Source: Candidatus Pantoea formicae (lineage in GTDB: Bacteria > Pseudomonadota > Gammaproteobacteria > Enterobacterales > Enterobacteriaceae). From it: a DNA stretch of 64,000 bases. Each line of letters opens with the position of its first letter. Within the stretch, counting starts at the first letter, position 1. The stretch covers positions 51,025 through 115,024 of the forward strand of contig NZ_VWXD01000013.1 of assembly GCF_011752625.1 (NCBI RefSeq). The letters run 5' to 3'. The notes under the pieces are model-generated. The model was not told the origin of the DNA, searched no databases, and worked only from the letters and a program-made list of their open reading frames with translations. Below, in pieces: positions 1 through 9,758 of this stretch. Both the position numbers and the translations under genes were made by a program.

Positions 1-1073
1 TGCAACAGTGGAACAGCTACATTCGTATCACGGCGCAGTCCGGCGTCGAGATGCGTAAAGTGATGCACTCGCTGATCAGCTGGGGCGTGACGGTACAGGG
101 TTTGGTGTATGCCAGCGTGATCGTGGTGGGTGCGCCCATGGTCATCAACGGCGATATCTCTACCGGTGCGATTGTGGCAGCCTCGCTGCTCTCCTCACGC
201 ATGATTGCGCCAATGGCCACGCTGTGTGGTGTGCTGGCGCGCTGGCAGCAGGTGAAAGCGGCTAAAGTAGGTTTGGATGCGTTGATGAACCTGCCGGTAG
301 AAAACAGCAAAGACGAGACCCGCATCCACTGTCCGGTGCTGTTTGGCCACTATCAGTTCAACGAAGCGATGTTCCGCTACTACACCGACTCCCTCACCGT
401 TGCTCTGCGCATCAAAAGCCTGACCATCAAACCAGGTGAACGCATTGCGGTATTAGGACGCAACGGCTCGGGTAAATCGACTCTGCTGCAAGCAATGGTG
501 GGCGGCATGGATTTAGTCGGCGGTGAACTTCGTCTGGATAACCTCAGCTTGCCGCACATTGATTTAGCGGATGTGCGCCGCAACGTGGGTTTGCTGACGC
601 AAAACGCGCGTTTGTTCCACGGCACGCTGCGTGAAAACCTGACCATGGGCGCGGCACACGCCACTGATGACGCTATTTTTGGTGCGCTGACGGTGAGCGG
701 CGGCGCCGATTTCATCCGTCGTCTGCCGCTGGGGCTGGATCATCCGATCATGGAGGGCGGCGTCGGCCTGTCAGGTGGACAAAGACAGTTACTGCTGCTG
801 GCGCGTATGTTGCTGCGCGATCCAAACATCATCCTGCTGGATGAACCGACAGCGGCTCTTGATGATCATACCGAGAGAGAGTTTATTGAGCGGCTGGGTG
901 CATGGTTGAATGGCCGCACCCTGGTGGTGGCGACGCACCGCGCGGCTATTCTGGCGCTGGTGGATCGTGTGCTGGTGCTAAAGGATGGGCAGCTGGTGAT
1001 GGATAGTCCGAAAGAGAATGCGTTACCCGCGCCACGTGCTGGCGGTAACAATCAGCCGGAGGCGCAATCATGA
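1..1073 (+). CDS. Type I secretion ABC transporter, ATPase/permease (3' part)
   Basis: The reading frame is open from the window edge, so the true start lies upstream and only the end of the membrane domain plus the whole nucleotide-binding domain is visible. Counting from the first internal Met (position 51), Walker A GRNGSGKST is at about residues 136-144, the signature LSGGQ at 240-244 and Walker B IILLDEP at 260-266, all intact. The layout matches the LapB/HlyB group of inner-membrane exporters that power secretion of RTX proteins and large adhesins. Its stop overlaps the start of the adaptor gene by 4 bp (ATGA), so the two are translationally coupled. The order ABC then adaptor resembles lapB-lapC or bapC-bapD. 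The substrate and outer-membrane channel are not in the window, so an adhesin substrate is inference. Confidence 0.9.
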   Translation, partial: QQWNSYIRITAQSGVEMRKVMHSLISWGVTVQGLVYASVIVVGAPMVINGDISTGAIVAASLLSSRMIAPMATLCGVLARWQQVKAAKVGLDALMNLPVENSKDETRIHCPVLFGHYQFNEAMFRYYTDSLTVALRIKSLTIKPGERIAVLGRNGSGKSTLLQAMVGGMDLVGGELRLDNLSLPHIDLADVRRNVGLLTQNARLFHGTLRENLTMGAAHATDDAIFGALTVSGGADFIRRLPLGLDHPIMEGGVGLSGGQRQLLLLARMLLRDPNIILLDEPTAALDDHTEREFIERLGAWLNGRTLVVATHRAAILALVDRVLVLKDGQLVMDSPKENALPAPRAGGNNQPEAQS

Positions 1074-2296
1074 TGAAACAACTTCCTGGCAAGCTGCGGC
1101 TGGTTACCGCTGCTGAAGTCGACTCTTCCGACGATCTGCTGGGCGAACTGAAATCAGAGGCTCACTACACCGGTGCGGTGCGTTTGATCACCATCAGTAC
1201 CGCCTTGATTCTGGTGACGCTGGTATGGGCATGGTTTGGCGTTCTGGATGAAGTCTCTACCGGCACCGGCAAAGTGATCCCAAGCTCGCGTGATCAGGTG
1301 ATCCAGTCCCTGGAGGGCGGCATCCTGACCGAACTCCTTGTACATGAAGGAGATAAGGTGAAAGCCGGGCAGATTGTGGCTCGTCTTGATGCCACGCGAT
1401 CGGAATCCAACGTTGGTGAAAGTGCGGCGCGTTATCGTGCCGCGTTGGCTGCCGCTTCGCGCCTCTATGCTGAGGTGAACGATCAGAAGTTAACCTTCCC
1501 AGCGGAGTTGAACAATTTCCCCGATCTGATTGCCTCCGAAACCCGGCTGTATAAAACCCGTCGCGCTCAACTTACTGATGCCACCGCGCAGTTTAATCAA
1601 TCGCTGGCTTTGGCGAATCGTGAACTCGCGATTACTCAGCGACTGGCAAAAACCGGCGCGGCCAGTAGTGTTGAGGTTTTGCGTTTGCAGCGCGATAAGT
1701 CGGACCTGGAACTGAAGCTGACGGACATGCGCTCGCAATACTATGTGCAGGCGCGTGAGGAGTTGGCGAAAGCCAGTGCCGAAGCGGACAGCCTGGCGCA
1801 GACCATCAAGGGACGCGAAGACACCGTGACCCGTTCAACCATTCGCTCGCCGATGAACGGCATCGTGAAAAACATCAAGGTCTCCACGGTGGGTGGGGTG
1901 ATTCCACCGAACGGGGAGTTGATGAACATCGTGCCGATGAACGACCGCTTGCTGATCGAAGCGCGTCTGTCACCGCGTGATATTGCCTTTATCCATCCCG
2001 GCCAGCGTGCGGTAGTGAAGATCTCTGCGTATGACTATGCCATCTATGGCGGGCTGAACGGAGTGGTGGAGAGCATTTCCCCGGATACCATTCAGGATGA
2101 AGTGAAACCCGAGGTGTACTACTACCGGGTGTTTATCCGCACGGACAACGACTACGTGCAGAACAAAGCCGGTAAGCGTTTTGCCATCAGTCCGGGTATG
2201 GTCTCGACGGTGGATATCAAAACCGGCGAGAAGACAGTGATGGATTACCTGATTAAACCGTTTAACAAAGCTAAGGAAGCGATGCGCGAACGTTAA
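1070..2296 (+). CDS. HlyD-family type I secretion periplasmic adaptor
   Basis: This 408-residue membrane fusion protein should link the ABC transporter encoded just upstream to a TolC-like channel. It has a short cytoplasmic N-terminus, one membrane helix at about residues 36-57, a biotinyl-lipoyl-like hairpin half (EGGILTELLVHEGDKVKAGQ, about 82-101), a long helical hairpin (about 115-245) and the second lipoyl half with a beta-barrel C-terminus. The start is the first ATG of an ATGATG, overlapping the stop of the ABC gene. Length and domain order are typical of LapC/HlyD adaptors. It is the last gene of the operon: a strong terminator follows within 30 bp. Confidence 0.92.
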   Translation: MMKQLPGKLRLVTAAEVDSSDDLLGELKSEAHYTGAVRLITISTALILVTLVWAWFGVLDEVSTGTGKVIPSSRDQVIQSLEGGILTELLVHEGDKVKAGQIVARLDATRSESNVGESAARYRAALAAASRLYAEVNDQKLTFPAELNNFPDLIASETRLYKTRRAQLTDATAQFNQSLALANRELAITQRLAKTGAASSVEVLRLQRDKSDLELKLTDMRSQYYVQAREELAKASAEADSLAQTIKGREDTVTRSTIRSPMNGIVKNIKVSTVGGVIPPNGELMNIVPMNDRLLIEARLSPRDIAFIHPGQRAVVKISAYDYAIYGGLNGVVESISPDTIQDEVKPEVYYYRVFIRTDNDYVQNKAGKRFAISPGMVSTVDIKTGEKTVMDYLIKPFNKAKEAMRER

Positions 2297-2321
2297 TTAC
2301 CGCTACGTTTACGCTCGTAAG

Positions 2322-2354
2322 CCGCTGTTTATACGATAAACAGCGGTTTTTTTT
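2322..2354 (+). terminator. Rho-independent terminator of the secretion operon
   Basis: A perfect 11-bp stem (CCGCTGTTTAT / ATAAACAGCGG) with a 3-nt loop is followed by eight T residues. It lies 26 bp after the adaptor stop codon and separates the secretion operon from the capsule locus. Confidence 0.93.
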
Positions 2355-3028
2355 GGCCCTAACTTAGACGCAAACTTAAGTCGGGTTGATGTGTTCTGCA
2401 ACATTGGTGCGGAAAGTGACCAAGCGGATTAAGAGCAGAAAAGACAACCCACTGAAGGGCGTTTTCATCTGTCACTTTGCGAACTAAGCCATCAGTAGCG
2501 AGGTAAACCCTGACGAAAACGCTAAGCGAAAGCTTGTGTTATGGCGCTTATCGGTTCTTTTCTGGAAGCTTTTTGACATCTTTAGAAATTTTTAGTGTCA
2601 TTAAGAGATTAACGCTTATAATTTGGCTTATTCTTGCGATTAATCGCCGTAAATTAGGGGTTTAATATCATTTGATGCTTGTGGGTGATTAAGATTTAAT
2701 CGATTGGTTGTAGGGGTTTCAATAAGAATATACTTAAAAACCTTGTGCCTGATATTGCTGTGTGTTACATAGAGTGTCGAATTTATATCCCTTGCTTACT
2801 TCAGATTTTTCCGTAAGCGCCGTAGTGCCAAATAATAAAAAGAGCTTACTTCACTACCCCTACAGCGGGCGCTAATGCTTGCGTTTCAACTTGTCATGCA
2901 GCGTGATAAAACCGCCGCGTAACTGGGTGGGATAGAAAAGAATAATTAATACAATTCGTCGTTTTGCTTCCAGTGCGCTGTGAGCATGGCGACAGCATTT
3001 GCTAAACACCCCATGCAAAGGAACTGAC
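2355..3028 (+). promoter_or_regulatory. AT-rich control region upstream of kpsF (region 1 promoter region)
   Basis: About 670 bp without a convincing ORF. In E. coli group 2 capsule loci the region 1 promoter PR1 lies about 225 bp before kpsF and is controlled by H-NS, SlyA and IHF. Here an exact TATAAT at 2617-2622 is a possible -10, but the hexamer 17 bp before it is a poor -35. A 13-bp sequence at 2698-2710 (AATCGATTGGTTG) matches the IHF consensus WATCAANNNNTTR with one mismatch. The region role is firm by position; the individual sites are only candidates. Confidence 0.45.
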
Positions 3029-4012
3029 ATGACTCAGGTTGTTACTCAGGAGCAGCACAGCGGCTTAATTCAACCGGAGTTGATCGACTCCGTTCGTGAA
3101 ACGCTGGCAGAGCAAGCCGCCGCGTTGCACAACCTCTCGCAACAACTCGATAGCCAGCAATATCAAAATGCGCTGCGTCTGATCATGAACTGCAAAGGTC
3201 ACGTGATCCTCTCCGGTATGGGTAAATCAGGCCATGTTGGACGCAAGATGTCTGCCACGCTGGCTTCAACTGGTACGCCGAGTTTCTTTATTCATCCCGC
3301 TGAAGCCTTCCATGGCGACCTTGGCATGATCACGCCCTATGACCTGCTGATCCTCATTTCAGCCAGCGGCGAAACGGATGAAATCCTCAAGTTAGTCCCC
3401 TCGCTCAAGAACTTTGGCAACCGGATTGTCGCTATCACCAACAAGGGTGACTCCACGCTGGCTAAGAATGCGGATGCGGTGTTGGAACTCAATATGGCCA
3501 GTGAAAGCTGCCCGAATAATCTCGCACCCACCACCTCCACCACCTTAACCATGGCGATTGGCGATGCGTTGGCGATTGCCATGATTCATCAGCGTAAATT
3601 CATGCCTGATGACTTTGCCCGCTACCATCCGGGTGGCTCGCTGGGCCGCCGTTTATTGACACGCGTTGTGGATGTCATGCAGCGCGATGTGCCGACGGTA
3701 AAAGTCACTGCTTCGTTTAAAACGGTTATTCAGCGCATCACCAGCGGCTGCCAAGGCATGGTGGTGGTAGAGGACGCGGCGGGGAATCTGGCGGGTATTA
3801 TCACCGACGGAGATTTACGCCGTTTTATGGAGAAAGAAGATGCGCTGGGTTCAGCTACCGCCGAGCAAATGATGACGCGTGCACCGCTGACGATGCCTGA
3901 AGAAACCATGATTTTTGAAGCCGAAGAAAAGATGCAAAAGCATCGAGTTTCAGCGCTTTTAGTGACAGATAAACAAAATAAAATTACCGGGCTGGTACGA
4001 ATTTTCGACTAG
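3029..4012 (+). CDS. kpsF: D-arabinose-5-phosphate isomerase KpsF
   Basis: KpsF converts ribulose-5-phosphate to arabinose-5-phosphate, the first committed step to Kdo, and so feeds capsule-specific CMP-Kdo synthesis in the cytoplasm. The 327-residue protein has an N-terminal SIS domain (LSGMGKSGHVGRKMSATL near residue 55, the SASGETDE phosphosugar loop) and two C-terminal CBS repeats. The ATG at 3029 is chosen over an upstream TTG at 2999 because AAAGGA lies just before it and the resulting length equals E. coli KpsF. It is the first gene of capsule region 1. A 90-bp gap separates it from kpsE. A second housekeeping isomerase (KdsD) would be expected elsewhere in the genome. Confidence 0.95.
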   Translation: MTQVVTQEQHSGLIQPELIDSVRETLAEQAAALHNLSQQLDSQQYQNALRLIMNCKGHVILSGMGKSGHVGRKMSATLASTGTPSFFIHPAEAFHGDLGMITPYDLLILISASGETDEILKLVPSLKNFGNRIVAITNKGDSTLAKNADAVLELNMASESCPNNLAPTTSTTLTMAIGDALAIAMIHQRKFMPDDFARYHPGGSLGRRLLTRVVDVMQRDVPTVKVTASFKTVIQRITSGCQGMVVVEDAAGNLAGIITDGDLRRFMEKEDALGSATAEQMMTRAPLTMPEETMIFEAEEKMQKHRVSALLVTDKQNKITGLVRIFD

Positions 4013-4102
4013 CCAGATAACAAAGGGTGTGTCGCGCGGTGAGCCGCAAGTCGTACCTCAACACGTGCCTAAGCACCCCAATAAAAAATTGATGATAGTT
4101 CC

Positions 4103-5251
4103 ATGTTGATGAAAGTGAAGTCCGCCGCATCCACGATGCGTACGCGTTTTTCTGCTATTTCACTGGCGGAAATCCAGAAACACCTGGCGAAAATTATCAT
4201 TCTATTGCCGATGGCGCTGCTGCTGATCTACCTCGTGATCTTCAGCCAGCCGCGCTATATGAGCGAATCCAAAGTCGCGATCAAGCGTTCGGATGACCTG
4301 AACAGTAGTAGCCTGAATGTCGGTTTGCTATTGGGCGCATCGAACACTAGCTCAGCAGAAGATGCACTCTATTTGAAAGAGTACATCAACTCGCCGGATA
4401 TGCTGGCAGCACTGGACAAGCAACTGAATTTCCACGAGGCCTTTAGCCATAGTGGGCTGGATTTTCTTAATCATCTTGGTAAAGAAGAGACAGCAGAACG
4501 CTTCCTGCAATATTACCTCAGCCGTATTAGCGTCTCTTACGACGACAAAACCGGTTTACTCGATATTCAAACTCAGGGTTTCTCGCCCGAATTTGCACTG
4601 AAATTTAACCACGCAGTGCTGAAAGAGTCTGAGCGTTTTATCAATGAAATGTCGCACCGTATCGCGCGCGACCAGCTCTCTTTTGCAGAAGAAGAAATGC
4701 AGAAAGCGCGTGCGCGCTTGAATGCCAGCAAGGCCGATCTTCTCTCCTATCAGAACAGCACCAATATGCTGGACCCTGAAGCACAGGCACTGGCCGCCAC
4801 GACCTTGATCAACACTTTGGTCGGGCAAAAAATCCAGATGGAAGCAGACCTGCGTAATTTGCTGACCTATCTGCGAGATGATGCGCCACAGGTGGTGAGC
4901 GCCCAAAACGCTATCAAGTCACTGCAGGCCCAGATCGACGACGAAAAGAGCAAAGTCACTGCACCTCAAGGTCACAAGCTGAACCGTATGGCGGTCGATT
5001 TCGAAGAGATTAAATCGAAAGTAGAGTTTGATACCGAGCTGTACAAGCTGGCGCTGACTTCGATTGAGAAAACCCGCGTGGAAGCGGCGCGCAAGCTGAA
5101 AGTCTTGTCGGTGATCAGCTCACCGCAGCAGCCGCAGGAATCCACTTTCCCTAATTATCCATACTTGATCGCCTGCTGGTTGCTGGTGTGCTGCTTACTG
5201 TTCGGCACCCTGAAACTGCTGCTGGCTGTTATTGAAGATCACCGGGATTAA
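4103..5251 (+). CDS. kpsE: Capsule export inner-membrane/periplasmic protein KpsE
   Basis: KpsE is a polysaccharide co-polymerase family protein that spans the periplasm and couples the KpsMT exporter to the KpsD outer-membrane channel. The 382 residues match E. coli KpsE in length and, from memory, are very similar throughout. There is an N-terminal membrane helix at about residues 30-48 (IIILLPMALLLIYLVIF), a long periplasmic region rich in coiled coil (about 190-330) and a C-terminal membrane helix (about 353-376) followed by a short cytoplasmic tail. Next gene kpsD begins 11 bp after its stop, consistent with one operon. Confidence 0.96.
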   Translation: MLMKVKSAASTMRTRFSAISLAEIQKHLAKIIILLPMALLLIYLVIFSQPRYMSESKVAIKRSDDLNSSSLNVGLLLGASNTSSAEDALYLKEYINSPDMLAALDKQLNFHEAFSHSGLDFLNHLGKEETAERFLQYYLSRISVSYDDKTGLLDIQTQGFSPEFALKFNHAVLKESERFINEMSHRIARDQLSFAEEEMQKARARLNASKADLLSYQNSTNMLDPEAQALAATTLINTLVGQKIQMEADLRNLLTYLRDDAPQVVSAQNAIKSLQAQIDDEKSKVTAPQGHKLNRMAVDFEEIKSKVEFDTELYKLALTSIEKTRVEAARKLKVLSVISSPQQPQESTFPNYPYLIACWLLVCCLLFGTLKLLLAVIEDHRD

Positions 5252-5262
5252 TTGAGTTTGTC

Positions 5263-6939
5263 ATGAAATTACTGAAGTCATTATTACTGATTGCAGCCTG
5301 GCAGGCTGCGCAAGCCAGCGCGGCCGTGGATATTAACGCCGATCCTAACCTGACGGGCGCGGCTCCGCTGCCTTCGTTTTTGACCGGCCAGCAAACCCAG
5401 GTTCAGAGCAGCGATGGATTCGACAACACGCCACCTCCAGCCGCACCTGTCACTATGAGCCGTATGTTTGGTGCCCAGCTGTTTAACGGCACCAGCGCCG
5501 ACAGTGGCGCAACCGTGGGCTTCAACCCCGGCTACGTGCTGAATCCTGGCGACAGTATTCAGGTACGTTTGTGGGGCGCGTTCACCTTTGATGGCGCATT
5601 ACAGGTTGACCCTAAAGGCAATATCTTCCTGCCAAACGTCGGTCCTGTGCAGGTGGCGGGCGTCAGCAACAGCCAGTTAAACGCGCTGATTACGACTAAG
5701 GTAAAGCAGGTTTATCAGGCCAACGTCAGCGTTTATGCCTCACTGCTGCAAGCGCAACCGGTTAAGGTGTATGTCACCGGTTTTGTACGCAGCCCTGGCC
5801 TCTATGGCGGCGTGACTTCCGATTCTCTGCTCAACTACCTGATTAAAGCGGGTGGCGTCGATCCCGATCGCGGCAGCTATGTCGATATCGTGGTAAAGCG
5901 CGGTAATCGCGTACGTTCCAGCATCAACCTATATGACTTCCTGCTGAACGGTAAACTGGGTCTGACACAGTTTGCCGATGGCGACACCATCGTGGTGGGG
6001 CCGCGTCAGCACACCTTTAGCGTGCAGGGTGATGTGTTTAACAGCTATGACTTCGAATTCCGTGACAGCAGCATTCCGGTTACTGAAGCCTTGAGCTGGG
6101 CACGTGCCAAACCTGGCGCGACCAACATCACCATTATTCGTCAGCAAGGTCTGCAGAAGCGTAGCGAGTACTACCCGATCAGCTCTGCACCAGGCCGTAT
6201 GTTGCAGGATGGCGACACGCTGATTGTCAGCACCGACCGCTACGCAGGTACCATTCAGGTACGGGTTGAAGGTGCGCATTCTGGCGAACACGCGATGGTA
6301 CTGCCTTACGGTTCAAGCATGCGTGCGGTGTTGGCGAAGATCCGTACCAACAGCATGTCAGAAATGAGTGCGATTCAGCTTTACCGTCCGTCTGTGGCGC
6401 AGCGCCAGAAAGAGATGTTGGATCTCTCCCTGCAGAAGCTGGAAGAAGCCTCACTCTCTGCTCAGTCCTCTACCAAAGAAGAAGCCAGCCTGCGTGTGCA
6501 GGAAGCACAGCTGATTAGCCGCTTTGTGGCGAAAGCTCGCACTGTGGTGCCAAAAGGTGAAGTGATTCTCAACGAGAAGAACCTCGACTCCATTCTGCTG
6601 GAAGATGGCGATGTCATTAATATTCCGCAAAAAACCTCGCTGGTTATGGTGCATGGCGAAGTGTTGTTCCCGAATGCAGTGAGCTGGGAAAAAGGCATGA
6701 GCCCGAAAGACTACATCGAGAAGTGTGGTGGTCTGACGCAGAAATCGGGTAACGCCAAGATTGTGGTCATTCGTCAGAACGGCGCTGCTGAGAACGCTGA
6801 GGATGTTGACACCCTTAACCCAGGCGATGAGCTGATGGTTCTGCCGAAGTACGAATCGAAGAACATCGAAGTGACGCGCGGTATTTCCACCATCCTCTAC
6901 CAGCTGGCGGTGGGTGCGAAAGTGATTCTGTCGATCTAA
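5263..6939 (+). CDS. kpsD: Outer-membrane capsule export protein KpsD
   Basis: KpsD forms the periplasmic and outer-membrane part of the group 2 capsule export machine, working with KpsE. The protein has 558 residues, the same as E. coli KpsD. It starts with a cleavable signal peptide (cleavage probably after QASA, near residue 21). The polysaccharide export domain begins near residue 95 (LNPGDSIQVRLWGAF) and is followed by SLBB-type beta-grasp repeats (about 165-250 and 470-540). A helical, coiled-coil-prone stretch is visible at about 385-425. The gene lies tightly between kpsE and kpsU. Confidence 0.96.
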   Translation: MKLLKSLLLIAAWQAAQASAAVDINADPNLTGAAPLPSFLTGQQTQVQSSDGFDNTPPPAAPVTMSRMFGAQLFNGTSADSGATVGFNPGYVLNPGDSIQVRLWGAFTFDGALQVDPKGNIFLPNVGPVQVAGVSNSQLNALITTKVKQVYQANVSVYASLLQAQPVKVYVTGFVRSPGLYGGVTSDSLLNYLIKAGGVDPDRGSYVDIVVKRGNRVRSSINLYDFLLNGKLGLTQFADGDTIVVGPRQHTFSVQGDVFNSYDFEFRDSSIPVTEALSWARAKPGATNITIIRQQGLQKRSEYYPISSAPGRMLQDGDTLIVSTDRYAGTIQVRVEGAHSGEHAMVLPYGSSMRAVLAKIRTNSMSEMSAIQLYRPSVAQRQKEMLDLSLQKLEEASLSAQSSTKEEASLRVQEAQLISRFVAKARTVVPKGEVILNEKNLDSILLEDGDVINIPQKTSLVMVHGEVLFPNAVSWEKGMSPKDYIEKCGGLTQKSGNAKIVVIRQNGAAENAEDVDTLNPGDELMVLPKYESKNIEVTRGISTILYQLAVGAKVILSI

Positions 6940-6948
6940 GGAATGGAA

Positions 6949-7689
6949 ATGAGCAAAGCAGTGATTGTGATCCCCGCCCGTTATGGCTCCTCGCGTTTGC
7001 CGGGTAAGCCGTTGCTGGATATCGTCGGCAAGCCGATGATCCAGCACGTCTATGAGCGTGCACTGCAAGTGGCGGGTGTGGCTGAAGTGTGGGTTGCCAC
7101 CGATGATGAGCGAGTGATGCAGGCAGTCGCGAACTTTGGCGGTAGAGCGGTGATGACGCGTGACGATCATGAATCGGGCACTGACCGTTTGGTGGAAGTG
7201 ATGCAAAAGGTTGATGCCGATATATACATTAACCTGCAAGGCGATGAGCCGATGATCCGCCCGCAGGATGTGGCACATCTGGTGCAGGGTATGCGTGATG
7301 ACGCGGAACTGCCTGTGGCAACGCTTTGCCATGCTATCTCTGCCGAAGAAGCGCTGGAGGCCAGCACGGTTAAAGTGGTGGTGAATACGCGTCGTGACGC
7401 GCTTTATTTCAGCCGTTCACCGATTCCTTATCCGCGTAATGCTGATAAAGCGCGCTACCTGAAACACGTGGGGATTTATGGTTATCGCCGCGATGTTCTG
7501 CAGAATTACAGCCAGTTGCCGGAGGCGATGCCAGAGCAGGCAGAATCGCTTGAGCAGCTGCGTTTGATGAATGCAGGTATTGCGATTCGTGCTTTTGAAG
7601 TGGCCGCTACCGGACCGGGTGTAGATACGCCTGCCTGTCTGGAGAAAGTGCGCAAGCTAATGGCACAGGAGCTAGCAGAAACCGCATGA
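6949..7689 (+). CDS. kpsU: Capsule-specific CMP-Kdo synthetase KpsU
   Basis: KpsU activates Kdo with CTP to give CMP-Kdo, the donor used by KpsC and KpsS. The 246-residue protein carries the nucleotidyltransferase motif IPARYGSSRLPGKPL at residues 8-22, INLQGDEPMI in the middle and the TGPGVDTP motif near the end. The second of two close ATGs (6949) is chosen because it sits about 7 bp after AGGA and gives the same N-terminus as E. coli KpsU. Its stop overlaps the kpsC start by 4 bp (ATGA), indicating translational coupling. It is paralogous to the housekeeping enzyme KdsB, but position and sequence favour KpsU. Confidence 0.95.
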   Translation: MSKAVIVIPARYGSSRLPGKPLLDIVGKPMIQHVYERALQVAGVAEVWVATDDERVMQAVANFGGRAVMTRDDHESGTDRLVEVMQKVDADIYINLQGDEPMIRPQDVAHLVQGMRDDAELPVATLCHAISAEEALEASTVKVVVNTRRDALYFSRSPIPYPRNADKARYLKHVGIYGYRRDVLQNYSQLPEAMPEQAESLEQLRLMNAGIAIRAFEVAATGPGVDTPACLEKVRKLMAQELAETA

Positions 7690-9713
7690 TCGGTATTTTC
7701 TCTTCGGGCATCTGGCGCATTCCAAAGCTGGAAAACTTCCTGGTACAACCGAGTCAGAAGCTTTCTATGCTGCGCCCGATTCCGCAGGAGATTGATGCGA
7801 TTGCCGTTTGGGGCCATCGACCAAGTGCGGCCAAACCGGTAGCGCTGGCTCAAGCTGCGGGTAAACCTGTTCTTCGCCTTGAAGATGGATTTATCCGTTC
7901 GCTGGATCTCGGTGTTAACGGCGCACCTCCGCTTTCCATCGTGATTGACGACATTGGCATTTACTACGATGCCAATCAGCCAAGTGCGCTAGAGCGTCTG
8001 ATTCAGGATAAAGCCGCTAATGCCGCTTTAGCCGAGCAGGCGCGTGAGGCGATGCAAACAATCGTCACTGAAGACCTGTCGAAATACAACCAAGCGCCAG
8101 CCTTCGAAGCGGGTGAAGCATTAAATCGTGAATTGGTGCTGGTGGTCGATCAGACCTTTAACGATATGTCTGTGACTTATGGCAATGCCGGTGCCGATGA
8201 TTTTGCTGCGATGTTAGCAGCCGCAATACAAGAAAATCCGCAGGCTACGATTTGGGTCAAAGTTCATCCCGACGTTTTGCAAGGAAAGAAAGCCGGCTAC
8301 TACGCGGGTCTTCAATCGACGCATCGTGTCCATCTGATGGCGGATAATGTCAGCCCGCAGTCGCTGTTACGCCACGTTTCACGTGTCTATGTGATGACAT
8401 CGCAATACGGATTTGAAGCGTTGCTGGCGGGTAAGCCGGTCACTTGTTTCGGTCAGCCGTGGTATGCCGGTTGGGGATTAACTGACGATCGTCATCCTCA
8501 GTCCAGCTCACTTGCTACACGTCGTGGTTCAGCATCATTAGTTGAACTGTTTGCTGCGGCTTACCTGCGTTACTGCCGTTATATCGATCCTCAGTCTGGT
8601 GCGGCATCTGACTTGTTTAGCGTGTTGCAATGGATGCAGTTACAGCGTCGGCACCAGCAACAGCGGAGCGGTCATTTATGGGCGCCAGGATTGACGCTGT
8701 GGAAATCCACCATCCTGAAACCTTTTCTGCATACCACGGCAAACAAAGTGCGTTTTTCAAGGCGTGCTTCGGCGGCAACCGCCTGTGTTGTGTGGGGCGT
8801 GAAAGGCGAACGGCGCTGGCGGGATGAAGCAAATCAACGTTTGCTGCCAGTGTGGCGTATGGAAGATGGATTCCTGCGATCTTCCGGTTTAGGTTCCGAT
8901 TTGCTGCCTCCGCTTTCGCTGGTGCTGGATAAGCGCGGTATTTACTACGATGCGACGCGTCCCAGTGACCTCGAAGTGTTGCTGAATCACAGCCAACTGA
9001 CATTGGCTCAGCAGCTACGTGCAGAGCAACTGCAACAACGCCTGGTTGAAAGCAAGCTGAGTAAATATAACCTGGGTGCAGACTTCAAATTACCCGCTGC
9101 GGCACAGGGCAAAAGAGTGATTTTGGTGCCAGGGCAGGTGGAGGATGACGCTTCAATCCTCACCGGTACTGTCTCTATTAATACTAATCTGGGGCTGCTG
9201 CGCACGGTGCGCGAGCGCAATCCAGATGCCTATGTGATTTATAAACCACACCCTGATGTATTGGTGGGCAATCGCAAAGGCGATATTTCTGCCGAACAAG
9301 TTCAGGCGCTGGCCGATTACCAGGCGCTAGATGCAGACATTATCCAGTGCATTCAGGTAGCCGATGAACTGCACACGCTGACTTCGCTTTCAGGTTTTGA
9401 AGCCTTACTGCACGGCAAAAAAGTATTTTGTTATGGCCTGCCTTTTTATGCGGGCTGGGGAGTGACGACCGACGAACACTGCTGTAAACGTCGAGGCCGA
9501 AACCTCTCGCTGTTAGACCTGATTTATCAGGCTTTGATTGTTTATCCAAGTTACATCCATCCCCTGCGCCTTGAACCGATAGCCGCTGAAGAAGCAGCCG
9601 AATACCTGATCCAGACACCGCGCAGGCAGATGTTTATTACAAAAAAGAAAGCGGGGCGGATTATCCGTCATTACCGCAAGTTAATGATGTTTATTAAGGT
9701 CAAGTTCGGCTGA
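7686..9713 (+). CDS. kpsC: Dual-module beta-Kdo transferase KpsC
   Basis: KpsC extends the Kdo linker on lyso-phosphatidylglycerol, adding beta-Kdo residues with its two glycosyltransferase modules in alternation after KpsS adds the first. The 675 residues show two related halves. The N-module contains LEDGFIRSLDLG (about residue 65) and WVKVHPDV (about 195). The C-module contains MEDGFLRSSGLG (about 395), VEDDASI (about 485) and IYKPHPDV (about 520). Each half ends with a GFEALL....G/CFG/YGxPxYAGWG motif. Length equals E. coli KpsC. A 45-bp gap leads to kpsS. The region 2 protein at 12498-14828 is a distant relative. Confidence 0.95.
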   Translation: MIGIFSSGIWRIPKLENFLVQPSQKLSMLRPIPQEIDAIAVWGHRPSAAKPVALAQAAGKPVLRLEDGFIRSLDLGVNGAPPLSIVIDDIGIYYDANQPSALERLIQDKAANAALAEQAREAMQTIVTEDLSKYNQAPAFEAGEALNRELVLVVDQTFNDMSVTYGNAGADDFAAMLAAAIQENPQATIWVKVHPDVLQGKKAGYYAGLQSTHRVHLMADNVSPQSLLRHVSRVYVMTSQYGFEALLAGKPVTCFGQPWYAGWGLTDDRHPQSSSLATRRGSASLVELFAAAYLRYCRYIDPQSGAASDLFSVLQWMQLQRRHQQQRSGHLWAPGLTLWKSTILKPFLHTTANKVRFSRRASAATACVVWGVKGERRWRDEANQRLLPVWRMEDGFLRSSGLGSDLLPPLSLVLDKRGIYYDATRPSDLEVLLNHSQLTLAQQLRAEQLQQRLVESKLSKYNLGADFKLPAAAQGKRVILVPGQVEDDASILTGTVSINTNLGLLRTVRERNPDAYVIYKPHPDVLVGNRKGDISAEQVQALADYQALDADIIQCIQVADELHTLTSLSGFEALLHGKKVFCYGLPFYAGWGVTTDEHCCKRRGRNLSLLDLIYQALIVYPSYIHPLRLEPIAAEEAAEYLIQTPRRQMFITKKKAGRIIRHYRKLMMFIKVKFG

Positions 9714-9758
9714 GAACAGCCGGTTACGGACAATAATGAATAACCATGAAGGTTGAAT

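Noticed and set aside
6451..7332. Minus-strand ORF of 293 codons opposite kpsD/kpsU
   Set aside because: It lies wholly antisense to two conserved capsule genes, has His-rich low-quality composition typical of shadow frames and no recognisable motif.
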